Shown here: piece by piece, positions 1-12,300 of the stretch
Position numbering within the stretch: the first letter of the stretch is position 1
Layout: each line of letters starts with the position of its first letter
Origin: Cinnamomum chago
Lineage: Eukaryota; Streptophyta; Magnoliopsida; Laurales; Lauraceae
Assembly: GCA_038049695.1 (NCBI GenBank)
Contig: CP142455.1
Coordinates: 65,544,501-65,608,500, forward strand
Direction of reading: 5' to 3'
DNA length: 64,000 nucleotides
Program-made: the position numbers and the translations under genes
Notes under the pieces: model-generated
Database searches by the model: none
Seen by the model: the letters and a program-made list of their open reading frames with translations, nothing else
What the model was told of the DNA's origin: nothing

Positions 1-493
1 ACCATTTTACATGTTTCAGAAGTATTTACATACTTTTGATGGTGTGATTTACACCCCATTTTCAAAATTATAATGGCCGCTTGTATTTTTAGAAGAGAAA
101 AGATTTGGGTAAGCCCATCTCAACCCACATTTCAAGAACCTAAAAGTTTAAGTTATGAAAATGAAATCATTAAAAAATCCTAATTTTTAGTGGATGTTCT
201 GCTCACATGGTGGGACTAACTCCTATTACAGATCAATTTGATGAGGGGCCATAAGTTATGAAGCCACCAACAATGATTGTTTTGAAATTTTTTATTATAA
301 ATTGGGCCCTTGGAAGTCTCTTTTTTTTAGTACCAATCTATTAAAAACTAGTTAATATGTCCAACTTAATTATCTTCTCCTTAAAATTAGATATATTTTA
401 AAGGGGTTCTGTTACTTTGCAAATCTGAATTGACATTATTTCATTGGACAACTAAAAAGAGGCAGAAACGCCTCTTCTGAAATGGGTGGTTTC

Positions 494-535
<42 letters not shown>

Positions 536-1483
536 CACACACACACCCATGTAAATAATTTACAAGTGTAAATTTTAGTATAAATAATGTATTTTTCGTG
601 TTAAGGTTTTTGCAATCTAGATCTTAGTAAAACTATTTAAATATGCAAGAAATATACTCGTTACAGGTCCCGAAAAGGTGCAGTTTGCAACAAAAAAAAA
701 AATTCATTCATTCAAATGGGGCTTATCAATCAATCTATTTGTTTGCAAAAATTAAAAAAATTGGTATCTTCTGTGAAAAGCTAAACTTTGATAGTTTGGG
801 CGTTCGCTTTTCTGGCATTGCTCTTTTCTCTTTTTCTTCTTTTGGCTGTCCCACCATCTCTCTATTCTTGCTGGCTTTTCTATTGCCTCTTTGGGTTCAA
901 GTATTCACATGCATTGCATAGCTAGCTGATCTCCTCATTGGAGATTGGTAATTGAGTCTTGAACTTTCTTTTGATTTATACAATGGCTCTCTTTTTAGTA
1001 ATAGAAAAATATTTACCTAGTTTCCAAACAAAAGTTACAAGGTTTTCTTTTTGGCCCTTGGATGGAAAGGAGCTGCATCAATGCCACTTAAATGGGCATA
1101 TGCTAAATTTAGGCATGAATATGAGGCCCAATAAAAAAAATGGACTGGGCATAGATAAGGGCTAACCCAGCCTTTCTAGGCCTATATGTAGCTGCTCTTG
1201 GAAGCTGTTAAGTAGGGGTGCTCATGGGCTCGTTCAGACTGTGCTAGATCTTGTCCAAGCTAGGTTGTCCAACATTCTGGCTACAGTCCAGGCACTGGGC
1301 ATGGAATTTGGCCTGAGCCCAACCCATTAGCAAAGTGTATGTCCCATTTGTGTTCAAAATGATGGATTTAGCCAGGCCTACAGGCAAAGATGGGGGCAAG
1401 GCTGGCCCATTTAATCATTTAGCCAAAATATACACCTGGGCCCATTTAATCATTTGCTTTTGAATTACTCATGAGTTTCTTGA
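1..1483. other. Intergenic DNA, no gene seen
   Basis: AT-rich sequence with no recognisable coding region; the short open frames here show no domain or splice context. Around 1210-1440 the composition rises in GC and resembles the degenerate interior of hAT-type MITEs (a near-terminal motif AGGGGTGCTCATGGGC is visible at about 1214), but no second terminus was found. Confidence 0.6.
495..547. repeat. (TA)n then (CA)n microsatellite
   Basis: An uninterrupted TA dinucleotide tract of about 35 bases is followed by a short CA tract. It is a simple-sequence locus of the kind that varies in length between individuals. Confidence 0.9.
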
Positions 1484-1743
1484 TATTTTTGGCAGATTCT
1501 TCTTTTTTGATGTTGGGAAGCCCCTGATCTTTGTTCAAGTCAATTAGTTCTAAACATAATAAAAGCATTAGGATGTTGTGGTGTTCTATTATAACTAGAA
1601 AAACACACCCGTGATTTTTGGCAGATTCTTCGTTTTTTGATGTTGGGAAGCCCCTGATCTTTGTTCAAGTCAATTAGTTCTAAACATAATAAAAGCATTA
1701 GGATGTCGTGGTGTTCTATTATAACTAGAAAAACACACCCGTG
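1484..1743. repeat. 130-bp tandem duplication
   Basis: The segment running from GGCAGATTCTTC at 1491 to AACACACCCGTG at 1613 is repeated directly next to itself (1620-1743). By eye the two copies differ by one substitution (GTTGTGG versus GTCGTGG) and one inserted G, so the duplication is recent. No gene is involved. Confidence 0.9.
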
Positions 1744-3300
1744 CCAATATAATCATAATATTAAAATTTATAAAAGAAATTTATAATTAGTTTCTTTAAA
1801 ATTAAATGCAAAAGGTTTTAGTTTAAGAGAGAGGAAAAAAAGAAGAAGTCCATAAGAATTCAATACCGAATACCATATAATTTAAAAAAATAATAATAAG
1901 CCCATGAAAATTGAAGATTAATGATCAAGAAGACTAAAAAAAATAAAAACAAACAAACAATAAAAACTATGAATAAAATCCAATGAAATTTGAAAGATAC
2001 ATAGAAATGAAAATCCATAATCAACTCAATAACATAAGCAATTTAAATGAATCAAACACTCATAAGGAAAAAGAAAACCTAAAAAATGGAGCACAGAAGG
2101 GCAAAGACAAAAGAATCCACAAATTCATAAAAATAAAAATAAAACACTAAAACCCATCACAAGTGAAAAATTATAATAAAATAAATACAAAATAAAATAA
2201 AATAAATTTTATTAAAAGTCTATAAATATATATATATATATATAAATAAAGATTCATAGACAATACAATGATAAAAGAAATTTCGAAGAACCAAACTAAA
2301 TTATGATAATCTAATACTTAAAAAATGGAAATCTGAAGCCACAAAAGAAATAAGAAAAATTTCTAAAAAAATTTCACAAAGAGAACTTAAAGAACCCAAT
2401 GGAAGTAAAATAAATAATTAACTCATAATGATAAGCATTAAAAAAATTAAAAATAAAACAGAAAAATGAGAATTCACAAAAACTCCCATGATAAAAAGTG
2501 ATTTAAAAGAAAGAAAAAAAATCCAAGGAGAACCCAAAACCCAAAAGTTGAAACAAAAAAGGGGAAAAAAAGAAACTCACAATCTATGAAAATCATACAA
2601 ATACAAACCATAAAAATATTGCAAATCTATAGAAATTTTAAAATGATGATTATATTTTTATAAGTCATATTAAAATGACATAACTAAAATTTCTCAAATA
2701 AAATATGATGAACTCAAAAGTAAATGAATTAAAAAAGGTTTACCTCTCAAATTGAAATGTTTGGTAATTGCACCAATTGTCTCAAGATGTTCACATTTTA
2801 AAATGAGTTGAACACTAATATAAACTATGCATGCAAATGAGACATGAGACGGTACTAAAAAGAGACACAAAGAACCAAAAAAAATTGTTTAAGTTGCTCT
2901 AAAAAAATATAATGAACTTAAAAGTAAATGAATGGAAAAAATGAAAGTTCTCTTGTTGACATAGAGAAATATAATTATATTGGAGAAAGTAGAAAATTAT
3001 GATAATAATAAGAATGATCTTAATTCTTTATTTAGATGAACCAATATTATTGGAGATTCCTTTTACCATTAGTTCCGCATTTTTAAAAAAAAGTGTACAA
3101 TCAAAATCAATATATAAAAAAGAAAGCAGACAACCCAGAATTGATAATGGATTAAATAAAAAAGACTAAGGATTAAATAAACCAGACAACCCAAAAATCG
3201 GCATTTCACATTCTAAAAAAAAAAGAAAAAAAATCATATAGTCAGAAGAAACAAAAAATACTTGAAATTCCTTAGATTAGTGGCACTTATAGACATTGTG
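1744..3300. other. A-skewed AT-rich block without genes
   Basis: The plus strand is strongly enriched in A over T across about 1.5 kb, with runs such as AAATAAAAATAAAAC and many purine tracts. No open frame of substance and no repeat termini were seen. It may be the decayed body of an old A-rich element, but nothing identifies it. Confidence 0.5.
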
Positions 3301-4080
3301 GCCCATTAACACTCAAATGATATTGCTTTGATAGAAATATGATGATATTGAGAGTTACTTAATAGACAAAAGGCATGATGGAGATTCCAAATCAAAGAAA
3401 AAAAAACTTTATTTGGAAAACTTCAGTATTTTATATTTTTTTATCAGAGAGTCAATTTGCGGTGAGAATTTGAGGTATCCCATAAAGAGTAAGGATGTTT
3501 GCCTCAATAATTGTGATTTTTAATAGATGGAGTCTATCGTAGTGTTCCACTCCATTTACATCACGATTTATAAAAGTTAAAACCATACACACAAAAAAGG
3601 AAAAAATCAGACTCCACCCTTTCTCCGTCGGCAAGCGTGCATGGTAGCACATCAGTTTTATGGAAAGTTTCCTGCCTCCTCTTTAGCTTCACGCTATTGT
3701 CGCGAGTTTTTTTTTTTCAATAATATTGTCATTTTCTTATTAACTATGAAACTTATTATTTTTGTTGATCAATTCCATATATTATATATTCATTTGAGTT
3801 TAGTTTTATTGTAAAATGGTTGTCCTAGAAAATTAATGATTATATAGGAAATCATATAAAATAGTTATTGCAAAAGTTTGATAATCTATGTTTAAAGTAC
3901 AATGCATAAGTATGAAAATAATAACAACAGTATTTATAGAGGTCAATATTCTAAAAATATAGTTATTTTTATAAATACCTCGAGGTAAATTCCAACTTAC
4001 GATCAATATTCCAAAGTGGGCCGGGTCCTTTTCTCATTAACTAATTTTAAGTTTTTGTTTATAACTATTAACAAAATTAA
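3301..4080. other. Intergenic DNA, nothing recognised
   Basis: AT-rich sequence. A 66-codon minus-strand frame (3452-3652) has no recognisable domain, no splice context and no supporting neighbour, so it is not called as a gene. Confidence 0.5.
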
Positions 4081-4084
4081 ATAT

Positions 4085-4170
4085 GCTCTATGGGGTAGTG
4101 GTAGGGTCGCTCTTAGAAATTCATATTTTTCTTGAGTTCGAGTCTTGGTACAAACCAGTTGCTCTACCTA
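4085..4170 (+). repeat. Possible tRNA-derived SINE head
   Basis: A box A-like stretch (TAGTGGTAGGGTCG, about 4096) and a box B-like stretch (GAGTTCGAGTC, about 4133) lie roughly 35 bases apart, the spacing of a tRNA-type internal Pol III promoter. The downstream sequence has no clear tail or target duplication, and box A departs from consensus, so this is weak. Chance similarity is quite possible. Confidence 0.3.
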
Positions 4171-4521
4171 ATTTACCCCGATCCGACCTGTTTGCTAGGG
4201 TCAAACTAAATTAAATTGGTAAATTGGGTGAGTCAAAATCAATTGGAACTGATTTGGATATTAAATGGGCTAACGTTCTGGGCTGAATTTGGATATTAAA
4301 TGGGTCATTACTTAGTAGGATTAATGACCCATTAGTTTGTAGGGCCTGGCATTAGAAGGAGGTAAAAAATTATAAGCTAGTCAAAATCAAATCTAAAATT
4401 GACAGCGAAATTGGAAATCAAATCCACCTCGCTTCATATTTTATAATAGAAAACCCCTCTAAAACCATATTCACTTCCAGCTGTTTATAAATGAGCATAT
4501 ACTTCCAAGTTTTCTTGGTTG

Positions 4522-4726
4522 CACTACACCAAAAATCGGAAATTGGAACGGAAAAGCGTTCCTAATCCTTCCGTTCCTAATCCGTTAAAGTGTTCCAATT
4601 TCCGTTCTAATTTGGATTAGGAACGGTTGGTACCAAATTGGAACGGAAATTGGAACACTTTAACGGATTAGGAACGGAAGGATTAGGAACGCTTTTCCGT
4701 TCCAATTTCCGATTTTTGGTGTAGTG
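4522..4726. mobile_element. Palindromic CACTA-type MITE
   Basis: A 205-bp element that is almost entirely an inverted repeat: it starts CACTACACCAAAAATCGG and ends with the exact reverse complement. The two arms of about 90 bp differ at only a few positions around a short centre. It is flanked by the direct repeat TTG (4519-4521 and 4727-4729), matching the 3-bp target duplication and CACTA termini of the En/Spm superfamily. It has no coding capacity, so it would depend on a transposase supplied elsewhere. Transcribed RNA would fold into a long hairpin. Confidence 0.88.
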
Positions 4727-4957
4727 TTGAGAGTATAAAGTCATCTGCACCTTGCAAACATCCTAAAAGACAGATTTTATGTCATTCTTAGATAATAAGG
4801 GCGCGTTTGAAAACTTTCACTGTGCAGAAAATAGAGAGGAGAGAGAAAGAATCCGAGTGTTTTCAGTCTTTATATATTGATGTTTGGATCAAAACATGGG
4901 CTAATATATGTTTGAGTGAGCGTTGGGCTCATATCATAGGCCTGTATGGGTTTTTAC

Positions 4958-5255
4958 TGTAGAAGATAAAAGGCCTGTAAAATAAAGTCTAGGCCCCAGC
5001 CCATTAAGCCCCATGTACAGCTTGTATATAATCCCATACGTGGGATTTAGTCTAGGATTGTATAGCTGATTTATCTCTTCTTACTTCCTTGTATAGACTA
5101 GGAGATATTCTTTCTAATTGTATTCTTATCATGTTTAGAGCCTTTAATTAAGGCATAATGAGATTATAAATATGGATAGTCGATCCTCTATTGAGGCACC
5201 GCCTTCTCTCCATCATCTTCTTCTTCTTCTTCTTCTTCTTCCATATATTATAACA
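4958..5255 (+). mobile_element. Solo Ty1/copia LTR
   Basis: A 298-bp sequence beginning TGTAGAAGAT and ending ATTATAACA. It matches, with divergence, the LTRs of the copia element at 56011-61062: shared blocks include GCTGATTTATCTCTT, CTTCCTTGTATAGA and GATCCTC near the 3' end. Flanks are TTTAC (4953-4957) and TTTAT (5256-5260), an imperfect 5-bp target duplication. No internal region follows, so it is read as a solo LTR left by recombination. Confidence 0.65.
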
Positions 5256-5355
5256 TTTATCATCTCATTCAACAGTGTTTGGACATACCTTAAAATACGA
5301 TATTATAACATTTATCATCTCATTCAACAGTGTTTGGACGTACCTTAAAATACGA
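5246..5355. repeat. 55-bp tandem duplication at LTR edge
   Basis: Two adjacent 55-bp copies (5246-5300 and 5301-5355) start with the last ten bases of the solo LTR and run into the flank; they differ at one position (GGACATAC versus GGACGTAC). The duplication therefore arose after the LTR inserted. Confidence 0.9.
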
Positions 5356-5509
5356 AGGAGTTCAGTACTTCCTTTGAAAGTTTGTTTGATGTTATGTTGA
5401 GCACTTACGATGATAGATCAATAAAAGATTAAAATGGGCTGATGCAATCCTTTCACAAGGTCCACTTTGTGAGCACTACCCATTGTAGTGCAAGGTGGCA
5501 TGGGTACAT

Positions 5510-5990
5510 CTTACCCTCTTTTTGGGAGGGGAGGGGAGGGGAGGGGAGGGAAAATTTGAGGGGAGGGGAAAATGAAATGGGAGGGGAGGGAAAATTAATT
5601 TTCCCTCCTCTTGTTTGGGAAGTAAGAAGGTAGGAGGAAGAATGAAAAGTAGAAAGGTAGGGGGAAGAAAAGTGAAAAAATATAATTTTATTTGTTTGTG
5701 AGGTACAGAGACAGACCATTTTATCCTTACTTTTAAAAAAAATTCAATTAGAATAAAAGGACAGTTTAGTCATTTCTCGTCACTTTCCCCTCTTTCCTCA
5801 TCCCCCCCCCCCCCCCCCGTTTTGGGGGGAAAAATTTTGAGGGAAGACAATTCATTTTTCCCTCCATTTCCCCCTCCCCTATTTTCCCTCCCCCCCTTCC
5901 CAAACACCCTCCAAAATCATTTTCCCTCCATTTTCCCCTCATTTTTTTCCTCTCCCCCATTTTCGCCCCTTCCCAAATAGAGTGTTAGTG
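5510..5990. repeat. G-rich/C-rich inverted repeat with poly-C run
   Basis: The left half carries repeated GGGAGGGG units (about 5524-5595). The right half carries their complement, including about 16 consecutive C near 5803-5818 and many CCCTCCC blocks up to 5985. The outer ends are loosely inverted (CCCTCTTTTTGGGAGG left, CCTTCCCAAATAGAGTG right), which suggests a MITE. The G tracts meet the usual G-quadruplex pattern. No target duplication was confirmed. Confidence 0.6.
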
Positions 5991-6337
5991 ATTGAGAGAC
6001 CCGAATATTATATAGTGTAAACTTAAGGCAATTCAATTCAACAGTGAATATCATTATGCCAGGAGGAAGATATCAATGTGCCATTCGTTTTGACATGTCT
6101 CTTTATTTCCATATGACCTAGTTTGCATAGTAGAATTGTAGAACATGTAATCGTAGCTTAAGTGAAATATTCACACAACTTTTTCTTTAAATTACTTCTT
6201 ATGTTACAAATATGCATCTAAAATACCATGTTACAATCTCCAAATCTAGTCTGTTACTCTTCTTTCAATGTCAAGTCTTGTATACTAAATAAGGTAGACA
6301 ATTGTAGTATTTTCCTTTGGGTTTCTTACAGTTGCTC

Positions 6338-9300
6338 TTATCTATTGTACCCAGTAACCTCTTTTAGCCATGTCCAAATTCTTGAAAATCTTTCCATCTG
6401 TAACTTCAAGCTTGCGTGAGCTCGTGCCTTGGCTTGTGCTGGTGTTTCCTCTGCGGCAGGTGCTTCCCCTACAGAAAAGATAATAGTAAAATAAAGAATG
6501 AATCTTTTCAACGAAATCATGTTATTGTTAGTAGTTGATATTGTCATGTACTAAGAAGTAACTGCTCAGTTTCTGCTTTCTGCATTTGAGCCTTGAATAA
6601 TTATATTATACATGAGTTGAGATTCTTGCAGAGTAACGTCAGGCCTTGATTTTCCACAGTACGGTTCATGGTTAGTCAAAGAGGGGCACATAAAGAACAT
6701 GGTTCATATGACCAAAACTTGAACCTAAAATATGCAAACTGAAAGATCAATTCAACTATTGTAATTTAAGTGTAATATAATTCCCTTCGAGTTGCGTATA
6801 TTCCATTGTAATTTAAGGTTTTACACAGTATGTTGCCCAAATGCTTCGATTGTAAGTGTAAACGGTGCACCTGCGACATGCCCAGGTAGCTATGATGCCT
6901 AGATACGGCATAGACACGGCAAAGACATGCCATGGACACGGCAAGGACACGGATTTTATGCGTAAAAAATGAAGTATCGGATACGATACGACACGATATG
7001 TTGTCCATTTTGAAGTATCCGTGCATCATAGCCAGGTAGTAGAACACAAAGGAAGACTTGCAAGATATTTTTATGTAGTTACCCAAATATGCTGTCTTGC
7101 TCTGCTGATCCCCTTGATTCTCACTTGAGTTGTGACACACATGACACAACCAAGAACACTTATCTCTAGTAAGATTTCTTGTTACAATCTATCCTGAAGA
7201 TCACACACCTTATGGGTTAGGTTGGATTAATTTGGTTACAAATAAGAGGGGCTGGCTATAAAATGATCCAATGGTCAGTACGTCCTACATGATATAATCC
7301 ATCCACCAAGGACCCTACTAGAACACTTTAAACAACAATCCAGACACCATCTTAGATTCATTCCCACAATTTATATCATTTTATAAATGAAGATATCTCT
7401 TAGGTTCTCTTGAAGAACCTGGACCATATTTAAGACACTGACCAACTCATTCTCTCATAATTCCATATTCTATTCTTGTAAATAGATCTATCCCTGTTAC
7501 ACACATGACTAGCCACTAACAAGGCCACAACTGTGTAAGTTCCATGCTCCACGGGTGATAAAATGTAACAAGGTAAACTACCGTAGAAGTGGGGTTTCTA
7601 GTTTAGTAAAGAAATAGAATATTAATGAAACTCCTCACTGCAGAGGAGTGAGGAACAGGCTGAAAATGGCAGTGTGGGACAGCCTGAAATTTGTGTTAGA
7701 GATGTTAGGAAATGAGTGCAAATTTCAAATAACTTTTGAGTTATTTTATTCTCACTCTCTCTCATATAAATTATTACTCAGCAGTGAATTGTACCCATAT
7801 GAAGTTCCTCAAATCTCTTTATGATACCAAACCAAAGGCCAGTAGCGATCTCAAGATTGCCGGCCATGATCTTATCCTTTTGCTTTTGTAATGATTTTCT
7901 TTCTTTATCCCAAAGAAAAAGCAAACCTCCCCAGTCCCCTCTCATCCGCACATTCATCCAAGCCTCACAATCTTGTCATTTTCATCAAGCCGCACATTCC
8001 TATACTTATGGAAGAGATCGTGACAGATTTGATCTAGTGGGCCACTGGAACCAATAAACTCAACATGAATGATATGCGGCAGGGACTTACTCTACATACA
8101 GGTGGTGACCACCAATAAAATACGAAGGATATTTTAGGAGGATATCAATCGAGATCAAGAAGTTTAATTTGATATGACCACTCACACAATCATTTGTTGA
8201 AATGACTATGCAATTGTGGGAGGCTGTTGGAGATGTTAAGAAATGAGTTTAAATTTTAAATACATTTGACTTTGAATTTTGAATAGGCTTAAATTTTTAT
8301 TTTCTTTATCTTCTCTCTTGTATAAATTGAAATGTTTTCTCATAATGAAGACAAGGTGAATTTTACTCAAATATAGTTCGTAAAATTTATTTACATTACT
8401 AGATCTTTCCATTTGAAGATTTTGTTGGATATCCCATCCATGTGCTGCACATCAATTTCTATCATTATTATCAAACCTAAGGGCTCCATTGGATTAGTAA
8501 GACATATTGGGATAGTCACGATAGTGTACACTGATGGATTAGACGTGGATAGAAAATGTCGTGACCTGGATCATTCCTCGTTTCATAGAGTGGATAGGAA
8601 GATTTTTCTCGTGCACTTATCCTCGTTTATTAACTCCAGAAAGTTGAGTGTTAATAATACACTATCATTTACCATGGTAATGTTCCTCTTGTTTGGATTG
8701 CTTGTTGAAGGCTTTGGCTGCCATGAAAACATTTGAGGGCCTCTCCCATCCACCTCCAAAAACACCATATCCTTGTTTTGGTTGTGGTCGAATGAGGAAC
8801 TCAAGCAGAGGCAGTTCTTCTGCTTCCACCCAATGGATGCAATTCACGGGACATGAATCAACAGACACCTGTCAAGACATCCACATACCACATTTTATAT
8901 GACCCAATTGAACCCCTTATCAACAAACTTTCAGTGCTAAGAAACATGACATAGATCAGAAAGTATGGGCTGGTAGTTTCACAATGTAAAAAAATATCCA
9001 GGAACATGGCATACTTCTTACATGTTAGAACTTAGAAATATGAAACATAAGCAATATACAAAACATATGCATAAATGAAAATAATACTACTCATATACAT
9101 GAACATCAGAAAATATTCGAGTCTCCCTTTTGTTTCTTCATGGGGTTTGTCTCAATAGGAAGGGGACATGGCACTTGGTTCTATGATTCCTACTACCTAT
9201 ATGAAAAAGTTAAGTTGACTAAAGGCAAGCTGGGTTCCCTTTTTCTTATTCACACAAGTAAAATTAGCATCTTATACTGTGCATAGAGTATACATCTATG

Positions 9301-12300
9301 AAACCAAAGAACAGGTACATATGGACATTGATAAGAATCAGAATTTTATGAAATCCAAGATATGGTATAGATATGTGGTATCCTATCCTTAGGTTTCTGT
9401 CTAATTAGAATATTTGATGCCTACCTAAAGAGATACACCATGCTACTAAGTTCAGATTTTATTCAAAGTACTGGTCTTGTTCTTTAGACCATTCCTTAAG
9501 TTTATGGATGATGCTTACATTTCCTACAGATATTTTTACATTGACAAAGTGAGAATGAATAAAACTTGAAGACAAGTGACAATGGTACATAGGATAAGGG
9601 AAACAGCATCTGACTAGTTCCAAAGAAGAATCTATTACTGTATCAATGTCATTTTCCGGTGATACCAATATACTATGTATCAGAGGATACATACGCATTA
9701 TTGAGTGTATTCATGCCTATACACATAATGCATGAAATCTGAAATCCAATAAATACCTCAATTTGCTTCACATCATCTCCAAACTGAACTCTGACTCGTG
9801 CACATCCAAGAGTTTCATCCATCATAAATGTTTTGCTAGCATGATGCACACATTCTTGGCAACCTGTGGCCAGGCCATAACTTTATTTTGAAATGTAGTG
9901 ATATTTACTCCAGATTCTATCCGAAATGAAAGGGTTCCACATATAATGAAAATCATTGCCAGTTCTCTTGCAAAATATATAGAGCCCATAAAGAGATTCA
10001 CTATTTATAAAGTTATTTCAATATTGAAGACAATAAATAGTCGTTTACTTCATTAAAAATATGCACATAGGGGAATTTGGATGACCTATGCATGCAGCTT
10101 CATCAACAAATAGACCTTGAGATCTTATGGGTCCATTCCATGAACTATAACCTGACCCAGAAAAACTACTTCCAAAACCTTCTGTCCTTTTGCCTGTGGA
10201 AACATCATAATTTCTTCTCAAATCATCTCTCATCAAAACTTGATAGGCCTCATTTAGCTTTAGAGTATGTTCATGTCCCTGAGAAGACAAAATTGGTCAA
10301 ATGTTAGAGAAGTTGGTAAAACAGAAAACAATAAAAAGCAACTAAATTCAAGTTGATGAGGATTGCTTAGACAAAAAGAAGTAATGAAGTAAAAACTGAG
10401 CAAGTCCTTCGAAACTAGTAGAAACATCTAAAGTAATTGGCCTTCTAATGTACTTATTTAGTTTGAGACTTTCCTATTGGGTTTATAGGAAGAGGGCTGT
10501 CTATCCTTTATTTGCTTTAAACTTTGTGAAAAGGATTGCGGATTCTAAGTTAAGCAACAAGTATGGGATGAGCTAAATGAGATAGCTGTTTTGTCTGATT
10601 TCATCATGAAAAGAAAATGTGATCCATGAGTTGGAAAATAAATAGAAGTGGTTGCACATGTCCCATGCACTACAGACACAACCACAAGGTTTTTTCTTCA
10701 CTGTTGATAAGATCTTGATTCTTAAGGATAAAAAGCCATCTAAAGTAACTTTCCATGGTACACACAAACTTTAGCAAGGTGTGCTTCCAGCATTAGGAAT
10801 GCTTACGATTATAAAATACATTCATTTTCCATGCTACCTGTGTTCAGAGGCGGACCTAGGAAATTCAACTTGGGGGTGCTCTATGTGAAAGAAATATTGG
10901 GGGAAGGGGTAAATGTTAAAAAAAAAAAAAAAAACATATTAATTTTCAGAATTTGTAGGGGGTTATTAAGAATTTTAAACTTTTTTAAGGTATGGGTAGG
11001 TGGGGGCATCAGCCCCCAGACCCTTGTACCTTGGTCCGTCCAGCCCTGCCTGTGTTTTAGGTGAAACATGAAGAATCACAGAAATCAAAGTCTCCATCCC
11101 TACCAATCAACAAACTCATTCAAAGATCTTAGATCATGCATCATATTCTATCAGGCACCATGCATGATTACCAAGGATGAAAATAGCGGTAGAAGTGGGA
11201 GCTTCTCTGCTTTTGGGTTTTCCCACCTACAAGTATCTCCACCTAGTGGGGAAGTCTCTGCTTTTGCAATTTCACATCCAAAAAGTTTCTCAATGTGGGG
11301 ACTAACTACACCACTCTGCAGCTGACAAGCTGGAAGCCGATTACTTAGATTAATCTGAAAATCACTTGGTGATCCTCTCATCTATTCCATATTAAAGGGT
11401 TAGCCCTCTTTATTGGTTCGATGTTCTGATCTAGACCGCTGACTTGGAGAAATGATACAGGATAGATATGCTTTTCCATCTATGAGTTCATCCCACTTGG
11501 AAAATGGACTTAATGCAAAATATAGGCCTTTCCATGATTTTAGACTTGGTTGATCGAATGGTTACAATCATCCCCACACAAAATAGGGACGAAAACAACA
11601 TATGGATGATGGACTCAACCATGTAAGGAACTCAAACACAACATACATAGCAGTGCCCCATGGACCACACGTTGAATCAGGGTCCCAATGAAGTTTTCTT
11701 AAACAAGTAGGCATTCTATTTATATCTTGAAACCCAAAAATTGAAACATGTTCATCTGACCATTGAAGACACGAATTTTCCTACCTTGGCAAAGTTTCTG
11801 ATAACCACAATAAGGAGAAGAGTCTTCCTAAGATAAGGGATTCATGGGAGCTAAAAACCAAACAACAGAGTCAAATATGAAAACTAAATGAAGAAAAAAA
11901 AAGTACACGAAATTCAGAGAACTAAAAAAAGAAAGAGAATGTTACAATTTCAGACCCTTTGGCCAGCTATATCTGGGTGGTGTTTCTTCTGCAATTTTCT
12001 GTAAGCTTCCTTGATTTCTTGAGAAGTGGCATCAACAGAAATTCCAAGCAACTTGTAATAATCCTCTTTAATGGCTTTCTTCCCCATCTTCCCATAAGAA
12101 CAACTGATTCCTGTACATCTCAGCCTCAAACTAGAAGACAAAAACACAAAAAGAAAGCTGATAATAAGATTACTTGACATATTAAGAAAGCTGAAGTTCT
12201 AAGAAACTTGTGAAATTTTACCAAAAAATAAAACATGAACTCAATCAAGAGAGAGAATTACCTTGAAACTGTCTTACTAGAACTGAAATGGGGTGCTTTT

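Noticed and set aside
5453-5960. Open frames in the G-rich/C-rich inverted repeat
   Set aside because: Low-complexity translations of the nucleotide repeat.
6766-7149. 127-codon minus-strand open frame
   Set aside because: Lies inside intron 5 of the J-protein gene and runs through the 142-bp MITE.
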